In this document: piece after piece, positions 14,001 to 27,400 of the stretch
Position numbering within the stretch: position 1 is the first letter of the stretch
How the letters are laid out: the number at the start of each line of letters is the position of its first letter
DNA from: Chrysomallon squamiferum
Lineage: Eukaryota; Mollusca; Gastropoda; Neomphalida; Peltospiridae
NCBI GenBank assembly: GCA_012295275.1
Contig: CM022665.1
Location: 36,050,433 to 36,114,432 of the forward strand
Length of the DNA: 64,000 nucleotides
Reading direction: 5' to 3'
Notes under the pieces: model-generated
Told to the model about the DNA's origin: nothing
The model's input: the letters and a program-made list of their open reading frames with translations, nothing else
The model's database searches: none
Position numbers and translations under genes: made by a program

Positions 14001-17000
14001 CATCACCATGCTCATCAATGTAGCCAATATCATTCAACTTATTGTTTGTTTCTGCTGTCTTTTGAGGATATGGAGTTCTTTGCAATGATATATCAGGTGA
14101 CACATTCCTTTTTGGAATTCTTAACTTTAATTTTTTCTTCTTGGCAGCATCTTTCCATAAATGTTTGTTGTTTTTGTGCACTTCTTCAGTGGTGTGTGCA
14201 TCTACATCATTAACCACATAGTGGCCGATGTGATCAACAGTATTGGAATCAGCTTCTGAATCTAATTCAGTAGATCCTGAATGAGATGATGATGTGTCTA
14301 CTTGTTCTTCTGCTGTTGAATTAGAGATGTCTGATTGTTCTTCTACTGTTGAATTAGAGATATATTCTTTACTGAGTGCTTGTGTCTTCTCTGGAGTTAT
14401 TGACAGAGTGGTGGATGCAGATGGTTCTTTGTGGCTACTACAATGGATATGCACTTGTGATGGACTCAGGGTAAAGGTGTGGCTCTGATCCTGGGGTAAA
14501 GGACTAGGAGGTGTTACAGAAATATGGAGAGAGTATGGACTGTGACCTGTTGAATTGAGAATGTCAGATGAAGTATGTATGTCATCATTCAGCTGAAATA
14601 AAAAAAAAATTCCATCAATTTTGTTAGCTCAGATTAACATTTTATTATTTCAAACTATGTAAATCAAAAAGTAGTAATCTTTTAAAATAATATATTTTAA
14701 ATGATACACCAAGTCAAATATACTTACATAAATTAGAATACTGATCATTTCACTTTCACACACATGCACACATACACACTCACACAGACAAACTCACAGT
14801 GATATCTATTTCATAATTATTAATTTAAAAAAGCCTGATGTGTGGATGAATAGAGGTATACTATTAAATACTGAAATATCCTTGCAGACTTTCGACATGA
14901 TTCAATAAATAATGCAAGCTAAATCTTTCTTATTCACCATCAAACAGTCTGACACAACTGTCCAATCTGGAAATAGTTAAAATACTCAACATGTAAACTT
15001 CAACTGTGGATTTTTTCTGTAAAATTCTTTACCTCAGTAATGTCTGTTGATTCTTCAGGGTGAATTTGTGTTCTTGTTAATGAGGTCAGTTCTTTGGTTG
15101 GTGTCTTTAATGCTATGGAACCAAGATCTGTAAGTCTGAATGACAAATAACAAAATTAAAAACATATTATTTGTTTCAAATCTTCCATCAGATTTACAAT
15201 ACTGTTTTTATTTTCAATTCTTTATCTTTTTTGTCAATACAGATTGAATGTTTATTATCAAATTAAAATCTGTGAGCCTAAATTACAAGAGGCCAAAAAC
15301 AAAATAAAAAAAAATTAAGTATTTCACTTGTTTTTAAACTGTACGATTTAAAAATGAATATATATTCCTATATTACCCATGGAATATATTGATCGATATT
15401 TACCTGTGCTTTTCATCATCCCATCTGCCATAGCACAGATCAAATCCACCAAGAAAGGCAACTTTCTGATCTATGACAACAACTTTTTCATGATGTGCCC
15501 ACAGTAACACACCATTAGCACCATGGTCTGGATGTCGCAGGACCTAAGATAAATATTTTTATATAAGATTCTATCTAAAAATATATTATAAACTAATATT
15601 ATTGTACAGAAATTTATTCAAGGGTGATACAACTGTTGGATTAGTTATTTACTGTAGTAATTTTCAAGATATGCTTTAGATTATAGAATTTAAGTCCAGT
15701 TTAGATGGTGGACAAATTCAAATTTAAAGTTTTACCTTGATATTCTCTGGATGTTTCGATACAAGAGCTTGCTTGCTGTATGCGCTGTTTATTCCAAGAG
15801 CTAGTTCTATTTCTTTATATAGAAGTATGAAAATCTTCACGCCAGCATCCTTAGAGTAAAAAAAAAAATTCAATTATTAAAATTTGCTATTTAATATACA
15901 CCTTTCAATGGCATAAAAAAGGCAGTTGTTTAAAACCAAGTCATTCTGTTTATGATAATGATGACTAAATATAATTCAACCAAAAAGCACATTCAATTAA
16001 AAATTATTCTTTGTTTTGTTGGAGAAATGAAATAAAAATTGAAAATAAAAAATAAAAACGTTTTATAAAATATTTAAAATATTTTCAGTTGGTGGCAGTC
16101 ATTATTCTTTAAAATATCCTCAAAAACAATGAGTAATTCATCGTCTTTTAAAGAACTACATTCTCATTATGAAAAGAAAAACATACTTGCAGAATAAAAT
16201 TTTGCCTGCATTTTTTATTTATTATCACTTTTAAAACATTTCTATTTCTTTTTTTAAAGCTCTGCAGCTGAGTAACTGGTATACACATTCAGTATTAAAT
16301 AAACAGTAAAATATAAAAGTTAAATAACAAACATACTGCTTTCCTTTGTAGAATGAGATCTAGCCGCCATTTGTCTCCTTCTGTCATTGGTCTTTTCATG
16401 TAAATCTCTGGACTCAACCTGAAAACAAATTGAAATATCAGATTTTCTAAAACTTCCATTCAATTCAAAACATGTTAGTAAAGAGAAATATTTTTATAAC
16501 CACAATAACAACAACAACAAAAGAAATGATAATAAAAAAAAACCTAAAAAACCCACCTTTTTTCTATGTTACACTAATAAAAAGCAGGAACTCACATCTG
16601 ATCAAACTGTGAAATGTAAATATCTACAAATTCTGTAAATCAAGAATATTTTTTACATTAAACTCTCAGTAAAATTAAATAATATACTTCTAACAAAATG
16701 ATTTACAAATATTTCAAGCTTGTCTAAAACTTCAAAAAAAGGTAAAAATGGCTATTTTAAAGAAACATACCACCAATCTGTGATGTATATTTCCTCTTTG
16801 GCTTTCTCCAAAGCATCAGCTACTGCCTCAAAGTAAGAGGAACCATCAACAAACCTGAAAAGTGAGAAGAAATTTGATTTATAATAATCATTTTAATAAT
16901 GCTAATACTAAAAATAAATATATTTATAATAATATTATTAGTAATATTTATGATGATGATGAATACTTTTATCAGACCAGGTGAATATCAAACAAAGAAA

Positions 17001-18129
17001 AACTGATCATAATTTAAGAGTTATTTAACTATTTAACTAATAGTTACTTAAAATGAAATAAATGTAAACAAAAAACACCAAGTCTTTAACTTAGCTATTT
17101 TGTCAAAAGTATTATCATAATTATTACTTGTGTCACATTAACTAAAGATATTTTATATAATAACCAAGCATTAAAATGTGGTGTATGTTTAAACTGAAAT
17201 AATCAGTTTTAACTATTATTTCTCATATATACCAGTCATATTTGTTTGTATTTTTGTTACTCAAGTTTGAAAAATACTATTACTATTAGAAATACAAATG
17301 TCCTCCTGTGTACTAACCATCTAGCATAAGAGTTTTCTCTTGCTGGTGCGTAAGAGAGAAATCTATTTTTCTGTGTGTAGTCTGTAGCTGTCATACGAGA
17401 TCTCTCAGTCAGTGATGCAGCCCATTCTCGAGCTTTTCGTGAAGTCCAGCATTTTATCAATAATTTCCTATGAAATAATGATGAATGAGTTAATATAAAA
17501 ATTAATAATGTGTATGGGTGTACAAAGAGAACAATAGGTAAAATAAAGATCAATAGAAATCTACTGAATGGATGGTTTCTTTGTTATTTTTATTTTTATT
17601 TTTTTTGTTTGTATGAAATATTTTTATTTTGTTATTTAAAGACATTTCTTTAAATTAAGATACTGAACTGCACTAAATTAATCAACAACAATGTTAACAA
17701 ATAATGATTTGTCAAAGCCTCAGCTGATGAAAAATGTTCTGTTAATATTGACTGATAATAAATAAAATAATTAATAATTAAAATTCATAAATTAAATTTA
17801 AAACAAAAACCAGTAATAACAGGAACATAAAAAAAAAAAATAATAATAATAATAACAAATAAAGAAACACCTAATTAAAAAAACAACAGAAAAACACCTA
17901 AAAACAACATCAAACACAAACATGCCCCCACCCCCCAAAAAAAATTGGGAAAAGTTAACAGAAAGAAAATTACAACAAAAACATAAATTACATGAACTTA
18001 CTTATTATAAAAATAAAAATACTTTTGAGATCATATTTTTCTGAAACAGATTAATCAAGGGAATACTTATTGAAATTATTTTCCACCTGAAACTAAATTT
18101 TTCATTAACTTTCTTGTTAATTCTGTAAG

Positions 18130-18168
<39 letters not shown>

Positions 18169-21100
18169 CAACAACAACAATAATAAAGAAAGAAAGAAAG
18201 AAATTAAGAAAGATCAAAAATATTTAAAAAAAATATATATATCATTAAATAAATTTAATAATAATAAAAATAAAATAAATGGTGCTTCTGTTTTTAAGGA
18301 AATTCTAATAATTAAAATAATAATAAAAAATAAATAAAAATAAATTATTGTTCAAAAATCTACAAATATTGAATCCATGTAATAAAGTATCACCTGCTGA
18401 GATTTGAAATGAGGACACCATGGGTGACACCAGATGCTGCAATTCCAACCTCAACTTGAAAGTCTGAATCCATTAGCATGACATCTCTCACTATGCCATC
18501 TTCAGGACTTATGTATGCCAAAAATGTGTCTTTTACAACCAACCATCTAATGTTAAAAGAAAATAAGGATAATAAATAAATAAATAAAAATAGCAACAAC
18601 AATAATAATAATCTTAATAATAGAGAAAGCACCAAAAACTAAATTTTATCAACAAATTTGTGTATTTATTTCCCATCTATAATGTTAAAATGTTTTAACT
18701 GTTTTCTGTTTTGTGGAAATTCTGAATGTTATACAACAGTGGCTAGTCGATTCATAAACCTCAAAGATTTTTGGTTTCAATAACCCTTTCTTATTTATCC
18801 TGCAATACATTAAAATTAGAAAAAACAACAACAAACAAACATAACAAAAAATCATAAAAAATGCACATTAATATCATTCATTAAAGTACCAAGGACTATT
18901 CTATATTTTAAGATTCAAATTGTAGTCAGATCAAATATTACTGCCAAAAAGAATAAATAAAAATAAACTTTTATTATTCAAATAATAATAACATTATTGG
19001 CAATACCTTTATCAAATTCTATTGTGCACAAAATATTTTACAAAATAAATATTATCATCATAATTATTGTTAGAATTAGCATTATTATTAAATAATATAG
19101 TTACTGTTATAATTAGGTAGTAGTAAATAATATTAATATTGCTACCTTCTGTTCCATGTACCCCCAAGATGGGCTCCTTTAAGACATCCACAACAGCCAA
19201 TATTTATTCTTCGTCCTCCTGAGCACTTTTTAATCAAACCTTCTTTTCCTTTCTTTCCTAGTTTGTTCACGAATGAGAGATGACTGACCTCAAAAAATCT
19301 CAGCTGAAAAGGAGCAATATCACAGTTTAATAAATTAATGTGTTATCTTTTTCATGCAATTACAATAATAACTTACAGTGAATAAAGATTTGCCAAGGCA
19401 TTATGTAACAGATATATGGTCATGCATTATGAAGAAAATATAGCATTAAAAGATCTGTAAACCCCAGGACAAAGGATCATTCAGTTTTGGGGGAAATGTG
19501 ATTTCTTGACTTTCCAGTTTGGTACAGTTTCATCGTATGCAAAATACTGTATAAACAACATAGCAAATTATTAATTATTTATATAATTTGTTCTGTTAAT
19601 CACTGTATTATATAACACATTTATTTATATAACTGTTCTATTAATCGAGATACTTATTTATGTAACTGTTCCATTAATCAACATATGATGTAACATATAT
19701 TTATTTATACAACTGTTCTGTTAATTAAAATATTATAACTGATATTTATTTATGTGTTAATATTAATTTCCATGACACTAATGATCACAGTATGGTTTCA
19801 GAACACATAGTAATATATAAATTGCATTATCACTGTCACTATGTAGTACATTAAACATAGTAATTTTAAAAATAATCTCTATCAAACTTACTGTCTCAGT
19901 ATGGTTTCGATATGACTTGTAGTGCACAACATTTTGTAGATAAGATTCCAGTTGGTTCTGAAAACAAAAGAAAATTGTCGGTTTAAGACAATGTTCTGGA
20001 TCAAATTGATTTGTAGTTAAGTCAGACATATATATTTATAGAATCCTTATTAATATATTAATATATATATATATAAAATACAATATATAAGGACATCATT
20101 TCAACCATATATTCTTTTTCAGTAAATCCTTTATTTAGTTTCAATCAAACACAATTTGCACCACAAAGTGATTAATATTTGCTACAAAAAAAAACCTGGA
20201 AATGTTTATTGATCAGTGGTGCTGGAATGTGAACCAAAGACACTGCTATCCTGGGTAGCTCGTGGAGTCATTTTGTGGTGACAAAAAAAATAATCTGTCA
20301 AATAAACATGCTTGTATGGCCCATACATGATGACTCAGCAAAGTGAGTTAACAGAAACTGATATGTTTTCAGCAAGTACATGCTTGATCCATTTCCAAGC
20401 TGTCTGAAATGAATTTCATTTATATTTATGCATCTTCTGTTTCTGCTTTGTTGAGATAAAAAAAAAGAAAAGATGGCTAGCATTACAAAAGTTCTCTTTT
20501 CTTCAACAGAAGACAAACTTCTCAGTGATAAGTTCATAAATAACTAGATCTGCATGATATCAGTTTCCCCGAATATGAACATAACAATTGTGGGTTGCAG
20601 CTGGTGTGGATCACAATAACATTCAAAGTATGAATAACTGCCAATCGAGAAAAACAATAAAAAAGAGAGAAAAAAAAATAATAATAATTCCAAAATACAC
20701 TTCTTTGTTGAATAGTCAGTTTCAGAAAAGCAGACTGAGTATAAACACAATAACAACAAAGTGTGCCTGGTACCCACTGACCAGCTGGCAGAGAAGTAAG
20801 ACCCTAGTTAAAGCTGAAGAGTCTGTTGAACAGGTTGTAAGCTGACAACTGTCTGTACATTAAGTACACTCCTTCATGTGCTTTAACTCTATATTCTATC
20901 TCATTTTACAAAATAGCTATCAAATACTGCTTCAGTGTTATAAATCATTTAAATATTTCTGAAAAATGATATGAATGATCAATAAAAGGAAATTTCAGTT
21001 AAAATACAATAAAGTTAAATAACGCCAGACTAGACTGAACTATTTGAGTTAAGCTGTATTTAGTTAATGTATATATGTATATTTTCCATGTATATTAAAT

Positions 21101-21392
21101 AAACAAAAACAAATACAAGTTTAATTTAAGCCCTAATGTGAATTGTTTTTACTAAATTTGACTATATTAACTAGAAATTACACACATACAATTATTTAAC
21201 CCTTATGAGTTGTTTCTTTTAATTTGACTATTTCAATAATAAATAGATTTATTTACCTTTCGTTGTTCTATAGTCTGTTCATTAATGAGGGCCTCTGGTC
21301 GAAGAGGGAATCTTGCATTTTGAACCTTATCAGTGCCTTTCTCCTTCCCTTCCTTGTGTTCTCTTCTTATTGTTCTTCGTCTTTCCTGATAC

Positions 21393-21447
<55 letters not shown>

Positions 21448-24400
21448 AACAATAAAAAACCCACAGTGTAAATTTAAAACATTATATTTGACATTAAGAA
21501 AGAAGTCAAATCAACTATAATGAAGTTATCTAATTATATTCTACATACTTTATTAATAATGAAGTATAATAACAAAACAATGACAGATCATTGAAAATAA
21601 TAAAACAATGACTTTCAGAAATATAACATTTTATAAGATCATTAAGTTTTACTGCAACAGTACACTTTAAGTCTATGAAAGTAAACATATATGGCCCACA
21701 CCCACCATATACACCTTCTTCTTAGATAATTTATTATTTTTTATACTGAACAGAATAACAATTGTCTGGATTCCAAAATAAATAAATATTAAAAAATGAT
21801 GTCCTCAGAGTATAAATTGGGGATGTAATTCACAAGAATCTACAGTGATCGATATAGTGATCGATATTTTTTTTAAACAGTTGCCGAAATATTATTATCT
21901 GCTAGTAATTTAAAAAAGATTAATTTTCTTTTTTCTTTCATTATATTTCTTTAGCTTGTTTCCTTTATTATCATCATTATTTTATTAAAAAAACTGAAAT
22001 AATTACACCTTCAAAACTTCATACAAGCTCATTAAACTTAACAAAAAAAAAAAAAAAAAAAATTATAACAATAATAATAAATGAAAAGAAGAAAGAAAAA
22101 ACGTTATCTTTTTTGTTTGTTGCTAGTTTTTGGGGATTTATTTTATTTTTTATTTTTTGGTTAATATACCAGAAAGTAACTGAAAATTAGGATATTATAA
22201 AGAAACAGTTTTTTTGTTTGTCACACATAACAGTTTTATATTTAATATAACTGTTCTTATAACTAATGTAGGGTGAAATTCATTGTTTTCAAAGAACTGA
22301 TTTCACAACCTGTTGCTAGCTGTTATGAATATCTGCATACAGTTACTGAAACAGTGCCTGAAAAATGTTATATTTCTCAAACACATTACTGTCAGCACAA
22401 GCTGTTATAAAATATATCTGAAATGTCTTCAGGTAAAGTAAACCTCGTACTTAACACAACTCAAAATAAAACATACTAGAATCAATTTAGTTACAGCTTT
22501 GTGAAGGACATTTAATATGTATCTAAAATTTGTAAAAGCTAAAAAAAAAAAACCATGTTTTAATAATAAATAAATTAATTTTAAAAAATCAGAAAAAAAT
22601 AAGCTGTTTTTAATAAAAAAAATCAGATAAAAAAATCTTTTGCACTTTAAAACAAATGAAAATCAGCTAGAACATTCTGCTGAACTATTAAACATTTATA
22701 ATTAGAGTATCTGCACGTGTGTATTTGGACACAGTGATATATAATAATAAATATTTAAATTAACAATATCAGTAGCATAAACAAAGTTAAATTTGTATGC
22801 CATCAGTATGTTATTTGTATATCAGTGCAATTCACATATGTATACCAAACATATTTGCATAATTATAACTCCAAATGTACAAGTTCTATTTTAGGGTGTC
22901 CATTTTATTAACATAATAGTAATGTGATGATCACAAATAAGTTTAGATTTGTCATTATCTGATTTATTCAGAAAGAAACAGCTGTTGAACACAGAATGGA
23001 TTTAGTTCATACAGCAAATTTAACTTGATTAAACAATAAACACATACTCACATACACAAAAATATACATATATATTATGTTCATACATACAGATATATTA
23101 AAAGACACATTATGACTTAAGTATGTGTATACAAACATACATATATACAAAAATTATAAAAAGTGTATGCCTAATATATACATATGTACATACATTCACA
23201 CATGTATACACACATAACACACACACACACACATCAAATATCACATTTGGCTGTTTTGGCATTATACATAAAGCAAGAAAAAATAAACAGAAAAGTCAGT
23301 GTGCTTTCCAAGTTATGCAATTACATATGGAATTGTTATAATATGTACTAACAAAATGTCACATGCTGTATAATAAGAGCCAATAAACTGAAACATATAG
23401 AATTCATGAATAATACATATATATAAATAAATAATCACATTGAAATACATGTTAATAACAGATACACAATGGGAAATATTAATAAGATGCAGGAAATATA
23501 AAAATATATCTAACAGTGTCAAGTTTCTTTTTGTTTCATTCATATTGAGATTCCCTCTCACAGCACTGCATGAGATATCTACATGTATATTAAAACCTTA
23601 CATATACCAGGAAATGCAATAAAGTAAAACAGTTTGAAGCTGATAGCTGCTATTGTTAGTGTTACAATTCATCAGGAAATATCAGTATAAAACATTGTTT
23701 CCTCACATGCTTAACTGCATCACTATAACAATGTATATAACATGTAGCATAATACATCAAAATATCTCAAAATATATCTATTGTTTCTGGTGTATTTTGG
23801 GCCTGTGTCCTTAATACTGAATAAACTGTATAGGGTAAGCTGGGGTAACACTTTTCCATTCAACTTCACCTACAGCTTCACAGACAAAAGGATGCAACAA
23901 AATTAAGTCTATAATGATTAGTGTTATGGCTTCAGTATTTACAAACTCTACATGCATAGTTCTGAAGCTTTAGAAATGGGAACCATGTTAAAAATTGTTG
24001 TCAGGGGCCAGATAAACCCAGACAATTTGGGGTAAATCTAGCCCCCATATTTTTTGTACTGTGGCAATATAATCATTGTCTGCTACTAATAGTTAGTTCT
24101 AATCATACACAAGTCATATTTTGGGTGAGTATATGTACATTGCCAGAATTAACTTGTTGTATTGGTGTTTTTTGTATCACTGCACACCAGTTTGCTTGAC
24201 TTTTCATTGGAGAGTGGAACTTGGCATATCAAAGTGTATTGCAGCCTTCTTTAGGCACCTTCCATGCTGGTTTTACTGTACTGACACAGCTTGCCAGCCT
24301 TTTTATCATTCCAAATTGCATTAAGGCATACAAGATAGATGCAGTGGGGATTAGCAGGTTATGATGATATTGTTGCAACAGCAGGTAGTACTATAATCAT

Positions 24401-27400
24401 AAAGGGTTCTATTAACTTTTAAAAAAAAGATCAGAATGCACTATATCAATGCCAAAACAACTGATTTCACTGGAACTACCCCAAGTGATGCTATAAACAA
24501 AGTGCACACTAGTTACCATATATTAATCAAGGTTTTTTCTCTCAGCATTGTAACTGATTTTACATTCTAAGTTATCACTATACTTATTTCTACAGAAATA
24601 AAGAAATAACAACCTTGTTAATTTCACTAGTTTCGTGGCCACACTACTCTACATGCTTTGTTCTAATCAGAAATAGGAATGTTCTATATATATATATATC
24701 AACAAAGTTTCAGAAGCCTAGACAGAGCAGTATAGTGGCTGTATGTTATAATATATCTTGGAGGCCAGAAAAAAAAGTAATAATAATAATAATAATAATA
24801 ATGATAATTGAAAAAAAATCACAAAATAAATGCAGTTGAAATCTATAGTGAAAAAATAACAGTGTCCTTAAGATTTATCTAGCATGTTTACCTTTAAACT
24901 TATTGTGGCCAGGTGCGTACAGCACCCTCACACAAAAACTACACAAGTTCGATTTCGATTACATCTTTAATTCTTCTCTTTGTTTCTATAACACAATAGG
25001 CAATTGTAGTATAACACTATAGACAATAATATCATAGTTATATTGCAGAGAATTGGCTCACACGTCTTCCTCTCTTGCCAGATATTCTCTCTTCTCTCTT
25101 GAACTCTCTTTCACCACAGTCACACAGATAACATTTCACACCCCTGACCAATACTGGCAGACCATTACTGTCCTGGGTTCCTTAAGAAAACACCAGTGAC
25201 AGTGTTTAACCTATTTTAATGTCCCAGGTGTCTTGGAGGAATTTCCCAAGTACTTTACATTTAAACAAGGAGAAATAAACCTCACACGTCAGTGGGTGTT
25301 TATGTATCTTTGGATTGTGCTTTAAGTTCAGTCCCACACATTATATTAGTAAATGCATGCACATAAATTATATATCTATCCAGTACTTACTGTTTTTGTG
25401 GAAATGGAATGCGGTATCTAGTTCTAAAAAGCACCAGTGCATCATGTAACTGTCGAAAATGTTTGTAACGTCTATGTACAGTCCATGTATAATCTCCATG
25501 TTTAACCTCAATAGTGTACCTAAGATAAACATTATTATTATAAAAATGAATTATCTTTATTGAAAATGCATTTATTAAATTCTACACAAACTATTCCGAG
25601 TTATTTTTTGGTATTTCACTTCAGGAAAGAGAGAGAGAGAGAAAAAAAAAAAATAATTGAAATTTACAAAAAATATAGAAAAATGTAATTGGTGTTTCTA
25701 GAGGAAAAAATATTACATACACATTAACATCAGAAAAAAAAAAAAAAAAAATGAAAATTAAAAAATCAAGTCTAAAACAAACTCTGAATTGAACAAACCA
25801 CAATGTGTATCTAATGCCCAATCAAGCAAGTACTCCAGAACTGAAGTCACAATGGCTATGATATATACTGTTCTTTCATTATGAAGATGCATGTTAATGA
25901 AGTATTTGTTGCTGCTTAATTTTATTAAGGAAGGAATATCCTAGCAATATACTCTATACACATTTTTAATCTACTGTTAAAAAGTGCTGTCTCCATTTGC
26001 AGCAAGGCAGAAAAACCTATATATATATATATACTATGACTGACGGGCTTTTGTTTAATTAAAACTAGTTTACAGAGTTTATTATTATGACATTATATAA
26101 ATCAATTAAATTTTTATTTAAAATTAATAATCGTTACAATTTAATAAAAAATTATTTTACAACATTATCCACTGATGACAGTATATTAATGTAAAAAACT
26201 CACAGGTATGGGTTGAGCACTTTAGTTGCCCCCTGTCGCTCATGGTGAGTTATTTTCACATTGACTGGCTCATCAGGAATCCAACAGTTTTCTCGAAGAT
26301 TCTCAAACCCAATTGGCTTGTCGAAGATAGTTTTGTACTTTTTGGATGGATTACCTGTAAACATTAAAGTTTAGAATTTTATATTTTAACTTTGTTTCTA
26401 ATGATATATTATTAAAAATTAACCATATTATATTTAAGCAGTTTTTTTGAGGGTTTTTTTGATATTTTATATTATACAATATATCTTCCTGTCTATATAA
26501 ATAGTTTACATACCAGTTTAAATTAATAAAATATTTTATATTTTCTTATACAGATTTAATTAACAGTTGTACCCTTCTTCAAGACATATGTTTGTAACAG
26601 TGTACATCAGTTATGTGGTCTACTGTATGACTAAACTTTAGATTTAGGGATTAAATACTAGACAGTTGATAAAATAATAATGATAAAATAATAATAATAA
26701 CAATAATAATAATAATAATAATAAGAAGAAGAAGAAGAAGAAGAAGAAAAGAAAGATATAAAAAATACATGAAGATTAAATTTTCACTTGCATTGTTCCA
26801 GTGGAAAAATGTAAATATGTATCATTGTATGTATGTATAAAATTATAAACAGAATTATAGATATAAACAGGCATTCTGACACTGTGACAGTTTATGATAG
26901 TGGTAAGGAAAGAGTAATTTTAAACTTGTACAGCGCACTGGTATATGTAAACTATCACATATATCTATATAAACAATTTATAGTTGAGTTGAAAGTTTTA
27001 AACATTTTGCATTCCTATTGTAATGAATCATCAATTATGATTAGGAAATATGTTGAGTTTATCATAACAAAATAGGAATTTAACATCAGTGAAATATCCG
27101 ATTACAAAACAACTACTGAAACTCTAAGATCCTGGAATGGGAAAAAGAGAGGTAAAAAAAACAAAAAACAAATTGGTTATTCCTTATATATATTTAACAT
27201 TTAATATTTTTAAAATTCATCTATGATGTAAATTCACATAGGAAATTATAGTCTTAAAAGAAAATTAATGTTAAATATTTTATATCCTAAAATGCATTAC
27301 AATATTTTATGTAGTATATTGCACTAGAGTAAGAATAAACACTTAAAATGACAGATCAATATTAAAACCATGTAACAAAAAGAAAATATGTCAACAGGTC

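Larger units (their letters stand above)
21393..25390. other. PLD intron 3, largest intron
   Basis: A 3998-bp intron. From right to left on the plus strand it holds a SINE-like segment (about 24893-25340), a stretch of normal base composition at 23790-24660 with no frame I trust, short (AAT)n and (CA)n runs, and the (TA)n tract next to the exon 4 acceptor. No nested gene was recognised. Confidence 0.55.

Noticed and set aside
14294-14488. Plus-strand 64-codon frame inside PLD exon 14
   Set aside because: Antisense shadow of the coding loop exon.
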